The notes: generated by a model not told the origin, from the sequence alone. Shown: positions 15,130-23,497, counted from the first letter of the stretch. The stretch: 35,226 nt of DNA from Candidatus Peribacteria bacterium RIFCSPHIGHO2_02_FULL_51_15 (GCA_001788965.1 MFXU01000051.1:1-35226); one strand, 5' to 3'. Translations and numbers: made by a program.

Positions 15130-16815
15130 TCAATAGACTTCTTTCAAATAGCATTCCTCGCAAAAAACCCTCTCCTGCCGTTCCGGTGAATAGCTCGTCT
15201 CAATCGCTTGCCCGCATTTGTCACACTCCCGGTCCCAGAGCTTGCGGGGATTTCTGAGAGCCATACGCCGCCTGTGCCGCTCGTCCGGATGGAAATGCGG
15301 GACTGGAAGATCCATCCTCCGGTAAAAATCCAGCTCCTGTTTCACGATCCTGAAAGGCCGTTTCGTGGCTTCGCATTCGATCGCCCAGTTCAGGATATCG
15401 TCGGGGATTTCGTCGATATTCGCCTGCAAGTCTTTAGCCAGAATGATTTTGGAAACCTGAGGCGCTTCATCCGTTTCATCTTTCCATTTCCAACCCCTCT
15501 TCAAGACCTCCTCTTTCGTAAGCGGAAAAGCTTCCTCCGCGACAGTTTCATTGTAGGCAAAAAGTGAAAGCTGCACCGGTGGAAACTCACCCCATTCCCC
15601 AGATTTCCGCATTTGATCGATAAGTTTCGGAACAAGAGTCTCATATTCATCCCGGCTGTATTGCCTGTTCAAAATACAATACTTCTTATGGTGAAGATTC
15701 ACGCAGCCAAAACAATTTTCACAGAAATGGCAGTTGTAACAATAAAAAATATCCTTGTCCCCGTAACCCCAGTTACCGAAAAGGCAATGATATGACCCGA
15801 TGCCGTAATTGTTGCACTCATAAAGCAACTCGGCCGGCAAGCCAAAGAATGACACATCCATGCTTTCTTTTACGTCAGCGATAAATTGGCAGTGCGCGCA
15901 ATCCTGGGACTGACGGGTATTGAAACAGTCCCGACAATTTTGCGATTCATAAATGTAGTTGCCGGTGCAGTTTTCAGTCATCCGCTGATATGACCAGGGC
16001 ACCGGAATCTTTATCAGCAATTCTTCGAAAGATTTTTGGAGTGCAGCTTGCGCCTCAGGATTTGTCAGAAGATTTTTCAGCCGTTCTTCATATCCTTCTT
16101 TCGTGAGCCTTTCATTTAACCAGCAATACGAAGCGTTTCTCATGCCCACGCAGCCGACACAATTGGTGCAATTCAGGCAGTAAGCCAGATAGCGGCTCGT
16201 CTGGCAGTTCGCCGAGGTCCGGCAGTAGGTCAGATCGTAACCGCGGAAACATTCGTTGCATTCATAGCAGCGTTCACTCCGGCGTACGCTGGAACAGTCG
16301 ATGCATGACGTGGAGTTTTGGATCCAGTAACTGTAGAGACAGTCTTCATTGAAACTGCCGCAAAAAAGCATGTAACAATTTTTGTTGTAGGTCGCGTTGT
16401 GCGTGTACTCGCTGTTTTCGCTGTTTACGTTCAGCAGATTGATATGCGGTGTGACACCGATCAGGTGCTTTAGCTGATCGAAAAAAGGTCTGGAAAAATT
16501 AACCGGTTCTCCGAAATCCAAACCGTCCCAGCTTTCCGACCACCAGGCCGGATTTTCATAAACGATATTGGGTTTATCCGGAGAAAAAGCCGAAACCATT
16601 TGTTTTCCGGTTTTATCGCACTTTCTATGGTAAAGCTTGCGCTCATTTCGGAAGGCCAGCCGCCTCTGATACCTGCAATCCGGACATAATGTCGGGGGCG
16701 GGATCAATTCTTTTTTCCCGTTGAAAACCGGAGAAACGGATTCGTAAAATGCTAGGTCGCTGTCGGTTATTTCGAATTCAGTTCCACACCAGGGGTTTGC
16801 ACAAGTACGTATCAT
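15130..16815 (-). CDS. Cys-rich two-module protein P2 (unknown function)
   Basis: 561 residues with the family layout. N-terminus MIRTCANPWC (C-x4-C form), LCPDCRYQRR, module A ending GCVGMRNASYCWLN, module B starting ENCTGNYIYESQNC and ending GCVNLHHKKYCILN, then GEWGEFPP, RNPRKLWDRECDKCGQ and the terminal CEECYLKEVY. The reading frame is open 57 codons further upstream, but that part is a translation of a REP and of the end of the transposase gene, so I start at 16815. The start overlaps the RAYT stop (TGATG), which would couple the two, and its own -10-like TAGATT lies 13 bases upstream. Function unknown. Confidence 0.85.
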   Translation of the reverse strand: MIRTCANPWCGTEFEITDSDLAFYESVSPVFNGKKELIPPPTLCPDCRYQRRLAFRNERKLYHRKCDKTGKQMVSAFSPDKPNIVYENPAWWSESWDGLDFGEPVNFSRPFFDQLKHLIGVTPHINLLNVNSENSEYTHNATYNKNCYMLFCGSFNEDCLYSYWIQNSTSCIDCSSVRRSERCYECNECFRGYDLTYCRTSANCQTSRYLAYCLNCTNCVGCVGMRNASYCWLNERLTKEGYEERLKNLLTNPEAQAALQKSFEELLIKIPVPWSYQRMTENCTGNYIYESQNCRDCFNTRQSQDCAHCQFIADVKESMDVSFFGLPAELLYECNNYGIGSYHCLFGNWGYGDKDIFYCYNCHFCENCFGCVNLHHKKYCILNRQYSRDEYETLVPKLIDQMRKSGEWGEFPPVQLSLFAYNETVAEEAFPLTKEEVLKRGWKWKDETDEAPQVSKIILAKDLQANIDEIPDDILNWAIECEATKRPFRIVKQELDFYRRMDLPVPHFHPDERHRRRMALRNPRKLWDRECDKCGQAIETSYSPERQERVFCEECYLKEVY

Positions 16816-17531
16816 CAAATTCCGGAAGAATCTAAGAGTGTCGTGGCATGGCCGTCCCGGCCATGGGGACACGGGCTTTGAGCCCGTGCGAAAAAATGAT
16901 CTAAATTTTCTTTTTTCAATTGTTCCTCCGGTATTCGCCATCTCCATTCCCAGTTTTTTAGTCCCGCGAGTTCGGGATTGCTCCAAGTGTATTCGATACT
17001 GTAGTCCAGCTGCTCCTGTGACCGTATGAGCCTGTCAAAGTACTCGCTTTGCCAAAATTGGCCCCGTTTCCCAAGTAGTGCGTTGGACCTTTTGGCTGAG
17101 AATGATTTCCAGGAACAAACGATCGAGGAAAGTGTATGTTCGGAAAACGGCTGTACCACGACATGCACATGATTCGGCATCACGCACCATGCAAACAAGC
17201 GGTAACGCTGACCTTCGAAAAAACGCAAAGCTCCTGCGATTTCCTTTGCAATATTTTCCTGCTTCATCCAACAAGCCCCATGACCACCTCGCAGGAAACG
17301 GTCTACTGACTCCGAATGCAATTTCAGCAGTGCAAGTCTTTCCTGGTAGGTCAATTCACGTTTTTGCCTTTGAGCCATCATTATTATGTCTCTTCGTTCA
17401 TTTTCCCACTCCCTGATTTTTTCCTGTGGAACCGAGTCGCACAACCTGAAACGTAAACAATAGATTCCACCGAGTTTGCTCCAATGTGGCAGATAGGCAC
17501 CCCGCCGTTTCTGGACTATTGAGCTTTCCAT
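16815..17531 (-). CDS. REP-associated tyrosine transposase (RAYT, Y1 family)
   Basis: A 238-residue single-strand DNA transposase of the IS200/IS605-related Y1 class. The HUH pair is in VMPNHVHVVVQ (H121, H123), GQFWQSEYFDRLIR lies before the active site, and the probable catalytic tyrosine is Y181 in YTWSNPELAGL. Such enzymes bind and mobilise REP palindromes. The gene is bracketed by inverted family A REPs (16839-16893 and 17551-17602). The first of these lies inside its 3' end, so residues of about 213-231 are REP-encoded. A TAGAAT box ends seven bases before the ATG at 17531; the open frame upstream is REP translation. It is probably the enzyme responsible for at least part of the REPs in this genome, by inference. 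Confidence 0.88.
   Translation of the reverse strand: MESSIVQKRRGAYLPHWSKLGGIYCLRFRLCDSVPQEKIREWENERRDIIMMAQRQKRELTYQERLALLKLHSESVDRFLRGGHGACWMKQENIAKEIAGALRFFEGQRYRLFAWCVMPNHVHVVVQPFSEHTLSSIVCSWKSFSAKRSNALLGKRGQFWQSEYFDRLIRSQEQLDYSIEYTWSNPELAGLKNWEWRWRIPEEQLKKENLDHFFARAQSPCPHGRDGHATTLLDSSGI
16839..16893. repeat. REP pair inside the RAYT 3' end
   Basis: TGTCGTGGCATGGCCGTCCC and a following CACGGGCTTTGAGCCCGTG. The outer TGTCGTGGCATG is repeated in inverse orientation at the far side of the transposase gene (ends about 17602), as expected for a REP-RAYT unit. Confidence 0.8.
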
Positions 17532-17550
17532 TGTAAAGATTCTACAACAC

Positions 17551-17602
17551 GCATGGCCGCAACGGCCATGTCCCCATGCCCGGGACGGGCATGCCACGAC
17601 AT
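17551..17602. repeat. REP pair upstream of RAYT, inverse to 16839-16893
   Basis: GCATGGCCGCAACGGCCATG followed by CATGCCCGGGACGGGCATG and GCCACGACA. It sits between the RAYT promoter and the P3 stop. Confidence 0.8.
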
Positions 17603-17610
17603 CTTGCCTT

Positions 17611-19299
17611 TCAATAAACCTCTTTCAAATAGCATTCCTCGCAATACACTCTTTCCGGCCGCTCCGGCGAATAGCTTGTGGCTATTGGCTTTTGGCAATT
17701 GGCACAATTCCTTTTCCAGAGCTTGCGCGGATTCCGAAGCGCCGTTCTCCTCCTGAAACGCTCATCTGGATGAAAATGCGGGACGGGAAGACCCATTCTC
17801 CGGTAAAAATCGAGCTCCTGTTTGATGATTTTGAAAGGACGTTTCGTCGCCGCACACTCTATCGCCCAGTTAAGAATATCGTCGGGAATATCGTCAAGCG
17901 AGTCTGGAAGCTGGGAAGCAGGAATAACCTTAGTCACTTTCTGCATTTCGTCGTATTGGTCTTTCCATTTCCACCCGCGCGCGGCTGCCTCCTCTTCCCT
18001 TAGCGGAAAGTACTCGTGCGCCACCGTCTCATTGTAGGCGAACGGCGAGAGTTCCATTGGAAAGAATTCGCCCCACTCGCCCGTCGAGCGCATATGAGTG
18101 ATGATTTTCGGCGCTAACCTCTCGTATTCCTCTTTCGAATACTGTTTGTTCAGGATGCAATATTCCGCATGTTTGAGACCTGCACAACCGAAACAATCCC
18201 GTGTGCCGTTGAATGGCAGAAGGCAGTAGAAAACATCATGAGTACCCTGAAAAGCAGCGAAGCTGAAATAAATATCGGTACTACGGCTATTGGAAATATT
18301 TTCGTAACAACGCTCCCCGTAATAAATAAAGTCCGCATCCCCGATATCACGGGAATATTCGACGCCCCACGAATATGAAACGGATTCAGACTGGTCCACG
18401 TCGAAAGATCTTGAAACGTCTCTCGAATTTGAGATGTAATCACCCAAAGCATTTTCGCTCTGCAGCATGAAGACTGCACGCACAGGGTGCCGTCGGCGCA
18501 GATCATCAAACCGTTCCTTTGCGCGCTCCAGTCCCCCGATCGTGGATAGCCGAAGCTCCGCCAGGCGCTTCCCGTATTCGTCCGGCGAAAGTTGTTCGTT
18601 GAAAAAACAATTGGAGGCATTGCGCAGATTCACGCAGCCGACGCAGTTTTTGCAACCAGTGCAGCAGTAGCACAGCTGAACATTGGTGCAATTGCGGCAA
18701 AGCTGCGAAAAAAAGCTTTCATAGCAACTCCAGCAATCGATGCACTCGTAACAGTATTGGCAATGATCGACGCCGTAACTGTCGATGCAGTACAAGCTGA
18801 ACAGCGGAAGATAACAGAAGTAAATATGCTCGCTATCGGCCACCCGCGCGGACATGTATGCATCCTTTGTATCGACGCAAAATGAATTGAAATCCGAGTT
18901 TACGCAATTGACCACGACGTTCGACAAAAACGGCGTTGACATCATGACCTCTTTGAGTTGGGGAAAAAAGGGACGCGAAAAATCCATTTCCCGTCCGCTT
19001 GAGCGAGGATCCCAGCCGTCTTGCCAGAAACATTCAGGGCAATAAACCGTCAGTCCGGAATCTGCTGAATAGACCGAAACAATTGTTTTGCCACAAAGGC
19101 CACAAGGCCGGTGATACAGGGAACGCTCATTCCGCCAGACGATGCGGCGTTGCTGGCGGCAATCGGGGCAGAGCGCCGGCGGAGGAATCGGTATTTTTCT
19201 CCCGCCGATTGTCGGAGAAAGCTTCTCAAGTAGGCCCAAGTCCCCGGCCGAGACCTCAAATGCCGATTTGCACCAGGCGCTTGCGCAGGGTTTATGCAT
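17611..19299 (-). CDS. Cys-rich two-module protein P3 (unknown function)
   Basis: 562 residues with 36 cysteines (6.4 percent). N-terminus CASAWC and ALCPDCRQQRR, a second pair VYCPEC, module A rich in CxxC steps (YCYECIDCWSC, CTGCKNCVGC) ending GCVNLRNASNCFFN, and module B that has lost many cysteines (ENALGDYISNSRDV) but keeps DCFGCAGLKHAEYCILN. Then come GEWGEFFP, RNPRKLWKRNCANCQ and CEECYLKEVY. The ladder of short Cys/Ser/Asn/aromatic steps suggests a right-handed beta-helix or metal-lined solenoid; this is inference. TATAAT at 19307-19312 ends seven bases before the ATG. The loss of Cys in module B suggests divergence of one half. Confidence 0.85.
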   Translation of the reverse strand: MHKPCASAWCKSAFEVSAGDLGLLEKLSPTIGGRKIPIPPPALCPDCRQQRRIVWRNERSLYHRPCGLCGKTIVSVYSADSGLTVYCPECFWQDGWDPRSSGREMDFSRPFFPQLKEVMMSTPFLSNVVVNCVNSDFNSFCVDTKDAYMSARVADSEHIYFCYLPLFSLYCIDSYGVDHCQYCYECIDCWSCYESFFSQLCRNCTNVQLCYCCTGCKNCVGCVNLRNASNCFFNEQLSPDEYGKRLAELRLSTIGGLERAKERFDDLRRRHPVRAVFMLQSENALGDYISNSRDVSRSFDVDQSESVSYSWGVEYSRDIGDADFIYYGERCYENISNSRSTDIYFSFAAFQGTHDVFYCLLPFNGTRDCFGCAGLKHAEYCILNKQYSKEEYERLAPKIITHMRSTGEWGEFFPMELSPFAYNETVAHEYFPLREEEAAARGWKWKDQYDEMQKVTKVIPASQLPDSLDDIPDDILNWAIECAATKRPFKIIKQELDFYRRMGLPVPHFHPDERFRRRTALRNPRKLWKRNCANCQKPIATSYSPERPERVYCEECYLKEVY

Positions 19300-19306
19300 C
19301 AGAAAG

Positions 19307-19312
19307 ATTATA
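19307..19312 (-). promoter_or_regulatory. -10 element, leaderless P3 promoter
   Basis: TATAAT, seven bases, ATG on the minus strand. Equivalent boxes lie before P4 (21310-21315), P5 (23206-23211), P6 (TAAACT, 25214-25219), P7 (31410-31415), P8 (33176-33181) and P9 (TAATCT, 34900-34905, six-base gap). Confidence 0.65.
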
Positions 19313-19360
19313 CAACGATAAACGCGATTGTTTGTTTGCTTTGGCTGTTTTGTCGATTTT

Positions 19361-19415
19361 CAGGTCGGGCGGGAACGCCCCGACCTGATGCCAGGCGGGA
19401 ACGCCTGGCCTGGAA
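19361..19415. repeat. Family C REP pair upstream of P3
   Basis: Two palindromes in series: CAGGTCGGGCGGGAACGCCC with its closing CGACCTG, then CCAGGCGGGAACGCCTGGCC. Near-identical pairs occur at 21366-21420 (upstream of P4) and 23258-23312 (upstream of P5), at the same distance from the promoters. Confidence 0.8.
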
Positions 19416-19453
19416 ACACGTAAATATTTTTTAAAAATCTAATTTATTTGATA

Positions 19454-19492
19454 TAGGCCGGGCGTTCCCGCCCGGCACTGCCCGAAGGGCAG
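19454..19492. repeat. Family B REP pair downstream of P4 vestige
   Basis: Same double palindrome as at 15073-15110 (GGCCGGGCGTTCCCGCCCGG and CTGCCCGAAGGGCAG). Together with the family C pair it fills the gap between P3 and the vestige at 19510. Confidence 0.8.
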
Positions 19493-19509
19493 AAATCAGA
19501 AAATTCATT

Positions 19510-19539
19510 TCAATAAATCTCTTTAAGGTAACACTCTTC
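19510..19539 (-). pseudogene. Displaced 3'-end fragment of a P-family gene
   Basis: Reads EECYLKEIY followed by TGA on the minus strand. It is separated from the intact end of P4 by a 92-bp unit. It matches the C-terminus of the family and lies at the correct distance from the family B REP, so it is probably the original end of the P4 gene. Confidence 0.7.
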
Positions 19540-19631
19540 GCCCATTCGACGAGCTCAGGGTGAATCGTGTTGTTTCGGCAGAAAATGGATTGAGCTGATC
19601 TTCAGTACACTTCTTTCAGGTAACACGATTC
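19540..19631. repeat. 92-bp 3'-end unit at P4
   Basis: Nearly identical to 33330-33420 (one base longer, about three further differences). From left: a REP-like CATTCGACGAGCTCAGGG, GAATCGTGTT, about 40 bases, the stop and last nine codons of the P gene, and AACACGATTC. The 10-bp GAATCGTGTT/AACACGATTC are perfect inverted repeats, and the identity between copies stops right after the second one. Confidence 0.7.
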
Positions 19632-21302
19632 ACAAACCACTTTTTCCGGCCGCTCCGGCGAATAGCTTGTGGTTATTGGCTTTTGGCAATTGGCACAATT
19701 CCTTTTCCAGAGCTTTCGCGGATTCCGGAGAGCGCGGCGGGCCGCATGCCGGACTTCGAAATGCCAGCGCGGAACAGGGACTCTGAGGCGCCGGTACAGC
19801 TCCAGCTCGGCTTTCTGCAATCTGAAAGGTTTCCTGGTTTTTTCGCATCGGATTGCCCAGTTCAAAATATCATCGGGGATATCATCAATTGAATCAGGTA
19901 ACTGCGATGCCTCTATTACCCGAGTCACATTTAACGGCTCATCTACTTGATCGCGCCATTTCCAGCCCCTTTTCAGGACTTCTTCCCGGGGCAGTGGATA
20001 GTAATCCTGGGCCACGGTCTCGTTGTAGCCGAAGGCGGAAATTTCGGGAGGAAAGAAATCGCCCCATTCTCCGTCGGTTCTCATGCACTCAACGATTTTG
20101 TGAACGAGCTCCGAATATTCGGACTCACTATATTTCTTGTTCAAAATACAATGAGAGTTCTTTTTGATAGCCGTGCAACCGAAAAGATTGTTGACGCCGG
20201 TCATGCAAAAAATCGAAGAGATCACATTGCTGGCATTGAGTGCAGTGTAATAACACCCGATAAGATTTTGGGACCCCGCCCCGATATAAGCGCAGTTATA
20301 GGCCAGTGTCAGGCGGTCGCCCCAGGCATCGACATCCTGGCAATCCTGACCGCCCATCATACAGCCGGTGCAGAAGCGGCAATCCCGCATGCCGATGCAG
20401 TCGAAACAGTAGCTGGAATCTTTGCAGCTCAGGATATTGTCGCCAGTTGCGTTTTCGTTCATCACGCCGCGCAGGGCCTTCCCAGGATGTTTCAGAAAAT
20501 TTTCCAGCGCCAGTGCTTTGAGCTGCCGGACGCCTGAATGAGTATGGAGATTCATGGCCGCTTTGCGCTTCAAATAGTCTTCTTTAGAAAACGGCTCATT
20601 GAAAATGTAATACTCCTTCTGAACCAGATTCACGCAGCCGATACAGCTTTTGCAGGAAACGCAGTCGAGCAGAAAAACCGACTCGGAACAATTTTGGCAG
20701 AAACTTGAATACCTCAGATCGAAACAGTTCTGGCAATGGATGCATTCGTAGCAGAGCTCCGATTCAGTCAGGTAAAGAAAGTCGCAGCAATCCTTCATTT
20801 TTACGTAACACTCGCCATAGAAACAATCCTGTGCCTGCTCGCCGTCGAAGATGAAATAGCAGTTTTTCAGACGGTAACCGTCATGCGTGTAATCGCTGTT
20901 TATATCGTCTTTGAAACGAAAAGTCGACATCTTCGGTATCGCGGCATAGAGCTCGCCAAACTGCTCGAAAAAGGGCCGGTTTTGATCATAGGCACGGCCG
21001 AAAGAGAGCGGGTCCCAGTTGTCTCCCCACCAGCATTCGGGGCAATAGACGGCATGCGGACCGTCCGGCGTGTAGATGGAAATTATTGGACGCTTACAGA
21101 GATCACAGGAACGTTTGTATAGATTACGCTCGTTTCGTTGAGCCAGTCTCCGCTGCTGACGGCAGTCATAACAAAGCCGGGGCGGCGGAAGCGCAAGCTT
21201 TTTTTCACCGATTACCGGGGAAACTTTGTCGAGAAATTTTAGGTCGCTTTCGGTGACCTCGAAGGACGCTTGACACCATGTATTTGAGCAGAGTTTTCGC
21301 AT
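19602..21302 (-). CDS. Cys-rich two-module protein P4 (unknown function)
   Basis: 566 residues. N-terminus CSNTWC and LCYDCRQQRR, then VYCPECWW. Module A (INSDYTHDGYRLKNCYFIF...CVSCKSCIGCVNLVQKEYYIFN) and module B (ENATGDNILSCKDSSYCFDC...NLFGCTAIKKNSHCILN) are both complete. Hinge GEWGDFFP; C-terminal RNPRKLWKRNCANCQ, CESCYLKEVY. The last nine codons and 3' flank are shared almost base for base with P9, evidence of recombination between distant paralogs. Leaderless-type promoter TATAAT at 21310-21315. No function can be assigned. Confidence 0.85.
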   Translation of the reverse strand: MRKLCSNTWCQASFEVTESDLKFLDKVSPVIGEKKLALPPPRLCYDCRQQRRLAQRNERNLYKRSCDLCKRPIISIYTPDGPHAVYCPECWWGDNWDPLSFGRAYDQNRPFFEQFGELYAAIPKMSTFRFKDDINSDYTHDGYRLKNCYFIFDGEQAQDCFYGECYVKMKDCCDFLYLTESELCYECIHCQNCFDLRYSSFCQNCSESVFLLDCVSCKSCIGCVNLVQKEYYIFNEPFSKEDYLKRKAAMNLHTHSGVRQLKALALENFLKHPGKALRGVMNENATGDNILSCKDSSYCFDCIGMRDCRFCTGCMMGGQDCQDVDAWGDRLTLAYNCAYIGAGSQNLIGCYYTALNASNVISSIFCMTGVNNLFGCTAIKKNSHCILNKKYSESEYSELVHKIVECMRTDGEWGDFFPPEISAFGYNETVAQDYYPLPREEVLKRGWKWRDQVDEPLNVTRVIEASQLPDSIDDIPDDILNWAIRCEKTRKPFRLQKAELELYRRLRVPVPRWHFEVRHAARRALRNPRKLWKRNCANCQKPITTSYSPERPEKVVCESCYLKEVY

Positions 21303-21365
21303 CAGAAGAATTATACACGATAAATGCGATTGGTTGTTTGCCTGGCTGGCCGGTTTGCCGATTTT

Positions 21366-21504
21366 CAGGTCGGGCAGGAATGCCCCGACCTGATGCCGGG
21401 CGGGAACGCCCGGCCTGGAACATGTATAAAAAATTTTTTATTTTTTCAAAATAATTTTATTCTTATAGGCCAGGTGTTCTCACCTGGCACTGCCCGAAGG
21501 GCAG
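21366..21504. repeat. P4/P5 spacer: family C and family B REP pairs, empty MITE site
   Basis: 21366-21420 is the family C pair and 21468-21504 the family B pair, with an AT-rich linker between them. The linker is almost the same as at 23313-23500, but without the 135-bp insertion found there; the unoccupied target TTA is at 21463-21465. Confidence 0.8.
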
Positions 21505-21524
21505 AAATCAGAATAAATTATCTT

Positions 21525-23198
21525 TTAGTAAACTTCTTTCAAGTAACATTCCTCGCACAAGACTTTCTCCGGCCTCTCCGGGGAATAGCTGGTGGACATC
21601 GGCTTTCGGCATTCGGCGCAATTTCGATTCCATAACTTGCGGGGATTGCGGAGCGCTTTACGGATACGATGGCGCTCATCAGGATGTATGCGCGGTATCG
21701 GCAGACGCAATTTCCGGTAGAACTCCAGCTCCTTTTTGACGATGCGAAAAGGTCTCCCTGTAGAAACGCAATGAATCGCCCAATTTAAGATGTCATCGGG
21801 TATTTCATCGATGGAATCGGGCAGAGATTTCGCGTCGATTATTTTCGAGACTTCGGAGATGTTTTCATCCTCCTTCCATTTGTAGCCTTTTTCCAAGGCG
21901 ACTTTCTGGCTCAACGATGCCCAATCCTGTGCCATGGATTCGTTGTAGCCAAAAGGCGAGAGGTTTGTGGGAAAGAAGGAACCCCACTCGCCTGCCTGAT
22001 CGAGATCGCCGATGATTTCCGAAACCAGTTTTTCATAGGCCGGCTGCTCGTACTTTTTGTTGAGGATGCAGTTTCGCTGCCTTTTTAGCGACAGGCAACC
22101 GAAACAATCATTACATGAAAAACAGTATTGGGAATATCTGAGGCCGCTTCCGTCCCAGCATGCGTTGCAAGCCAGGCAGTCAAAAAGCCCGAGGCATCCG
22201 ATGGTCTGGTAGCAGCGTTCGCTGCGGTCGTACCCCATGTAATCCAAATCCATGGAGCTATATGTGCCGTCCAGCTGCAAACCGTAAGAACAGTCTTCGC
22301 TGTCCGAACAGTAATAGCAGGAACGCATGTTTTTGCAGTTGTTCAGAGTGTCACCTTCGCAATTTTCGCATTGGACATGATAAAGAGCGCGGACCGGAAA
22401 ACGGCGTGGCAGCTCGTCATTTTGGGCCCGCCGGGCGGCTTCCAGTCCCGAATATGTATCGAGTTTAAGCGAAGCCAAAATACGCTCGTATTCGTCCTTT
22501 GTTTTTTGCTCATTGAAAACGCAATGCCGTTTTTGCCTCAGGTTGCTGCAGAAAAGACAACTTGAGCAACCTTTCAGATCGCGGGAGAACAAACAATCGC
22601 GACAATCTTCGCAGTGATCCAAATAAATCGACCGGTAACAATTTTTGGAAAACATGCATTCATACAAGAGTTCGCTGCCGTAAATCCAAAGCGAATCTGT
22701 ACAATCCTTGTTTTTCGTCGAATATGCGCCGTATAAACAATCTTCCTCGTAATGACTGCCGGAAGTTTGGTAGCAATTTTTATTTGCGTAGGAATAATTG
22801 CAGTAGTCGCTGTTTTGCGACTGCTTGTTCATTATGGCGAGCCTGGGCACGCGTTCATACAACTTCGCCAATTGATCGAAGAAAGATGAATTCTCGTACT
22901 CGACCCCGAATGAAAGCGGATCCCATTTGTCACCGTAGAAACAAGCGGAACAGTAAACCGGAAAAGGCGCGGCCGATGAATACATCGATATCACGTTCCC
23001 ACCGCAAAGACCGCATATTCGTCTGTACAAATTGCGCTCGTTTCTATGCATGCAGCGCAGCTGAGACCGGCAATCGGGGCAGATGTCCGGAGGCAGAATG
23101 GTTTCGGTTTCATTTGAAATACTTTTATAAAAATCTAGATCGGATCGGGTGATCCCGAATGCTGCCTGGCACCAGAGATTGGAACAACGCTTTTGCAT
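21525..23198 (-). CDS. Cys-rich two-module protein P5 (unknown function)
   Basis: 557 residues. N-terminus MQKRCSNLWCQ, ICPDCRSQLR, a Cys-rich CGLCGGN and VYCSACFYGD. Module A (NSDYCNYSYANKNCYQTSGS...CSSCLFCSNLRQKRHCVFN) and module B (ENCEGDTLNNCKNMRSCYYC...DCFGCLSLKRQRNCILN). Then GEWGSFFP, RNPRKLWNRNCAECRK and CEECYLKEVY. The frame is open 39 codons upstream, but that stretch translates the family C REP, and TATAAT (23206-23211) ends seven bases before 23198, which fixes the start. It lies in a tandem series with P3, P4 and P6, with the same spacer elements. Confidence 0.86.
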   Translation of the reverse strand: MQKRCSNLWCQAAFGITRSDLDFYKSISNETETILPPDICPDCRSQLRCMHRNERNLYRRICGLCGGNVISMYSSAAPFPVYCSACFYGDKWDPLSFGVEYENSSFFDQLAKLYERVPRLAIMNKQSQNSDYCNYSYANKNCYQTSGSHYEEDCLYGAYSTKNKDCTDSLWIYGSELLYECMFSKNCYRSIYLDHCEDCRDCLFSRDLKGCSSCLFCSNLRQKRHCVFNEQKTKDEYERILASLKLDTYSGLEAARRAQNDELPRRFPVRALYHVQCENCEGDTLNNCKNMRSCYYCSDSEDCSYGLQLDGTYSSMDLDYMGYDRSERCYQTIGCLGLFDCLACNACWDGSGLRYSQYCFSCNDCFGCLSLKRQRNCILNKKYEQPAYEKLVSEIIGDLDQAGEWGSFFPTNLSPFGYNESMAQDWASLSQKVALEKGYKWKEDENISEVSKIIDAKSLPDSIDEIPDDILNWAIHCVSTGRPFRIVKKELEFYRKLRLPIPRIHPDERHRIRKALRNPRKLWNRNCAECRKPMSTSYSPERPEKVLCEECYLKEVY

Positions 23199-23257
23199 CA
23201 GGAAGATTATACAACGATTAGACAGGCTTTTTTTACCTGGTTGGTTTGTCGATTTTT

Positions 23258-23312
23258 CAGGTCGGGCAGGAATGCCCCGACCTGATGCCGGGCGGGAACG
23301 CCCGGCCTGGAA
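23258..23312. repeat. Family C REP pair upstream of P5
   Basis: Nearly identical to 21366-21420 including the flanking AT-rich sequence. The three family C pairs are spaced by about 2.0 and 1.9 kb, the length of one P gene plus spacer, a sign of tandem duplication of the whole unit. Confidence 0.8.
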
Positions 23313-23357
23313 CATGTATAAAAAATTTTTTATTTTTTTAAAATAATTTTATTCTTA

Positions 23358-23492
23358 TACCACTTCGCGTTTAAAACGTTCTTAATCAGACGCGCTGGCG
23401 GTATGGAGTTCTTGGCTTGAGTAAACGCTACGCGGTACGAGATGATGCCGTTACGAATGACCGATTAGTTATGTTTTAAATGCAAAATGGTA
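23358..23492. mobile_element. 135-bp MITE with imperfect terminal inverted repeats and TTA target duplication
   Basis: Left end TACCACTTCGCGTTTAAAAC and, in reverse complement, right end TACCATTTTGCATTTAAAAC match at 17 of 20 positions. TTA flanks both sides (23355-23357 and 23493-23495). The sister spacer between P4 and P5 has the same sequence without the element and with a single TTA. No open frame of note is inside, so it must move in trans. The transposase family is not identifiable from the window. Confidence 0.8.
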
Positions 23493-23497
23493 TTATA

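Noticed and set aside
23199-23315. Upstream in-frame extension of P5 (and similar ones of P2, P8 and the RAYT)
   Set aside because: The extensions translate REP palindromes, and a TATAAT-like box lies just before the internal Met in P5, P8 and RAYT.
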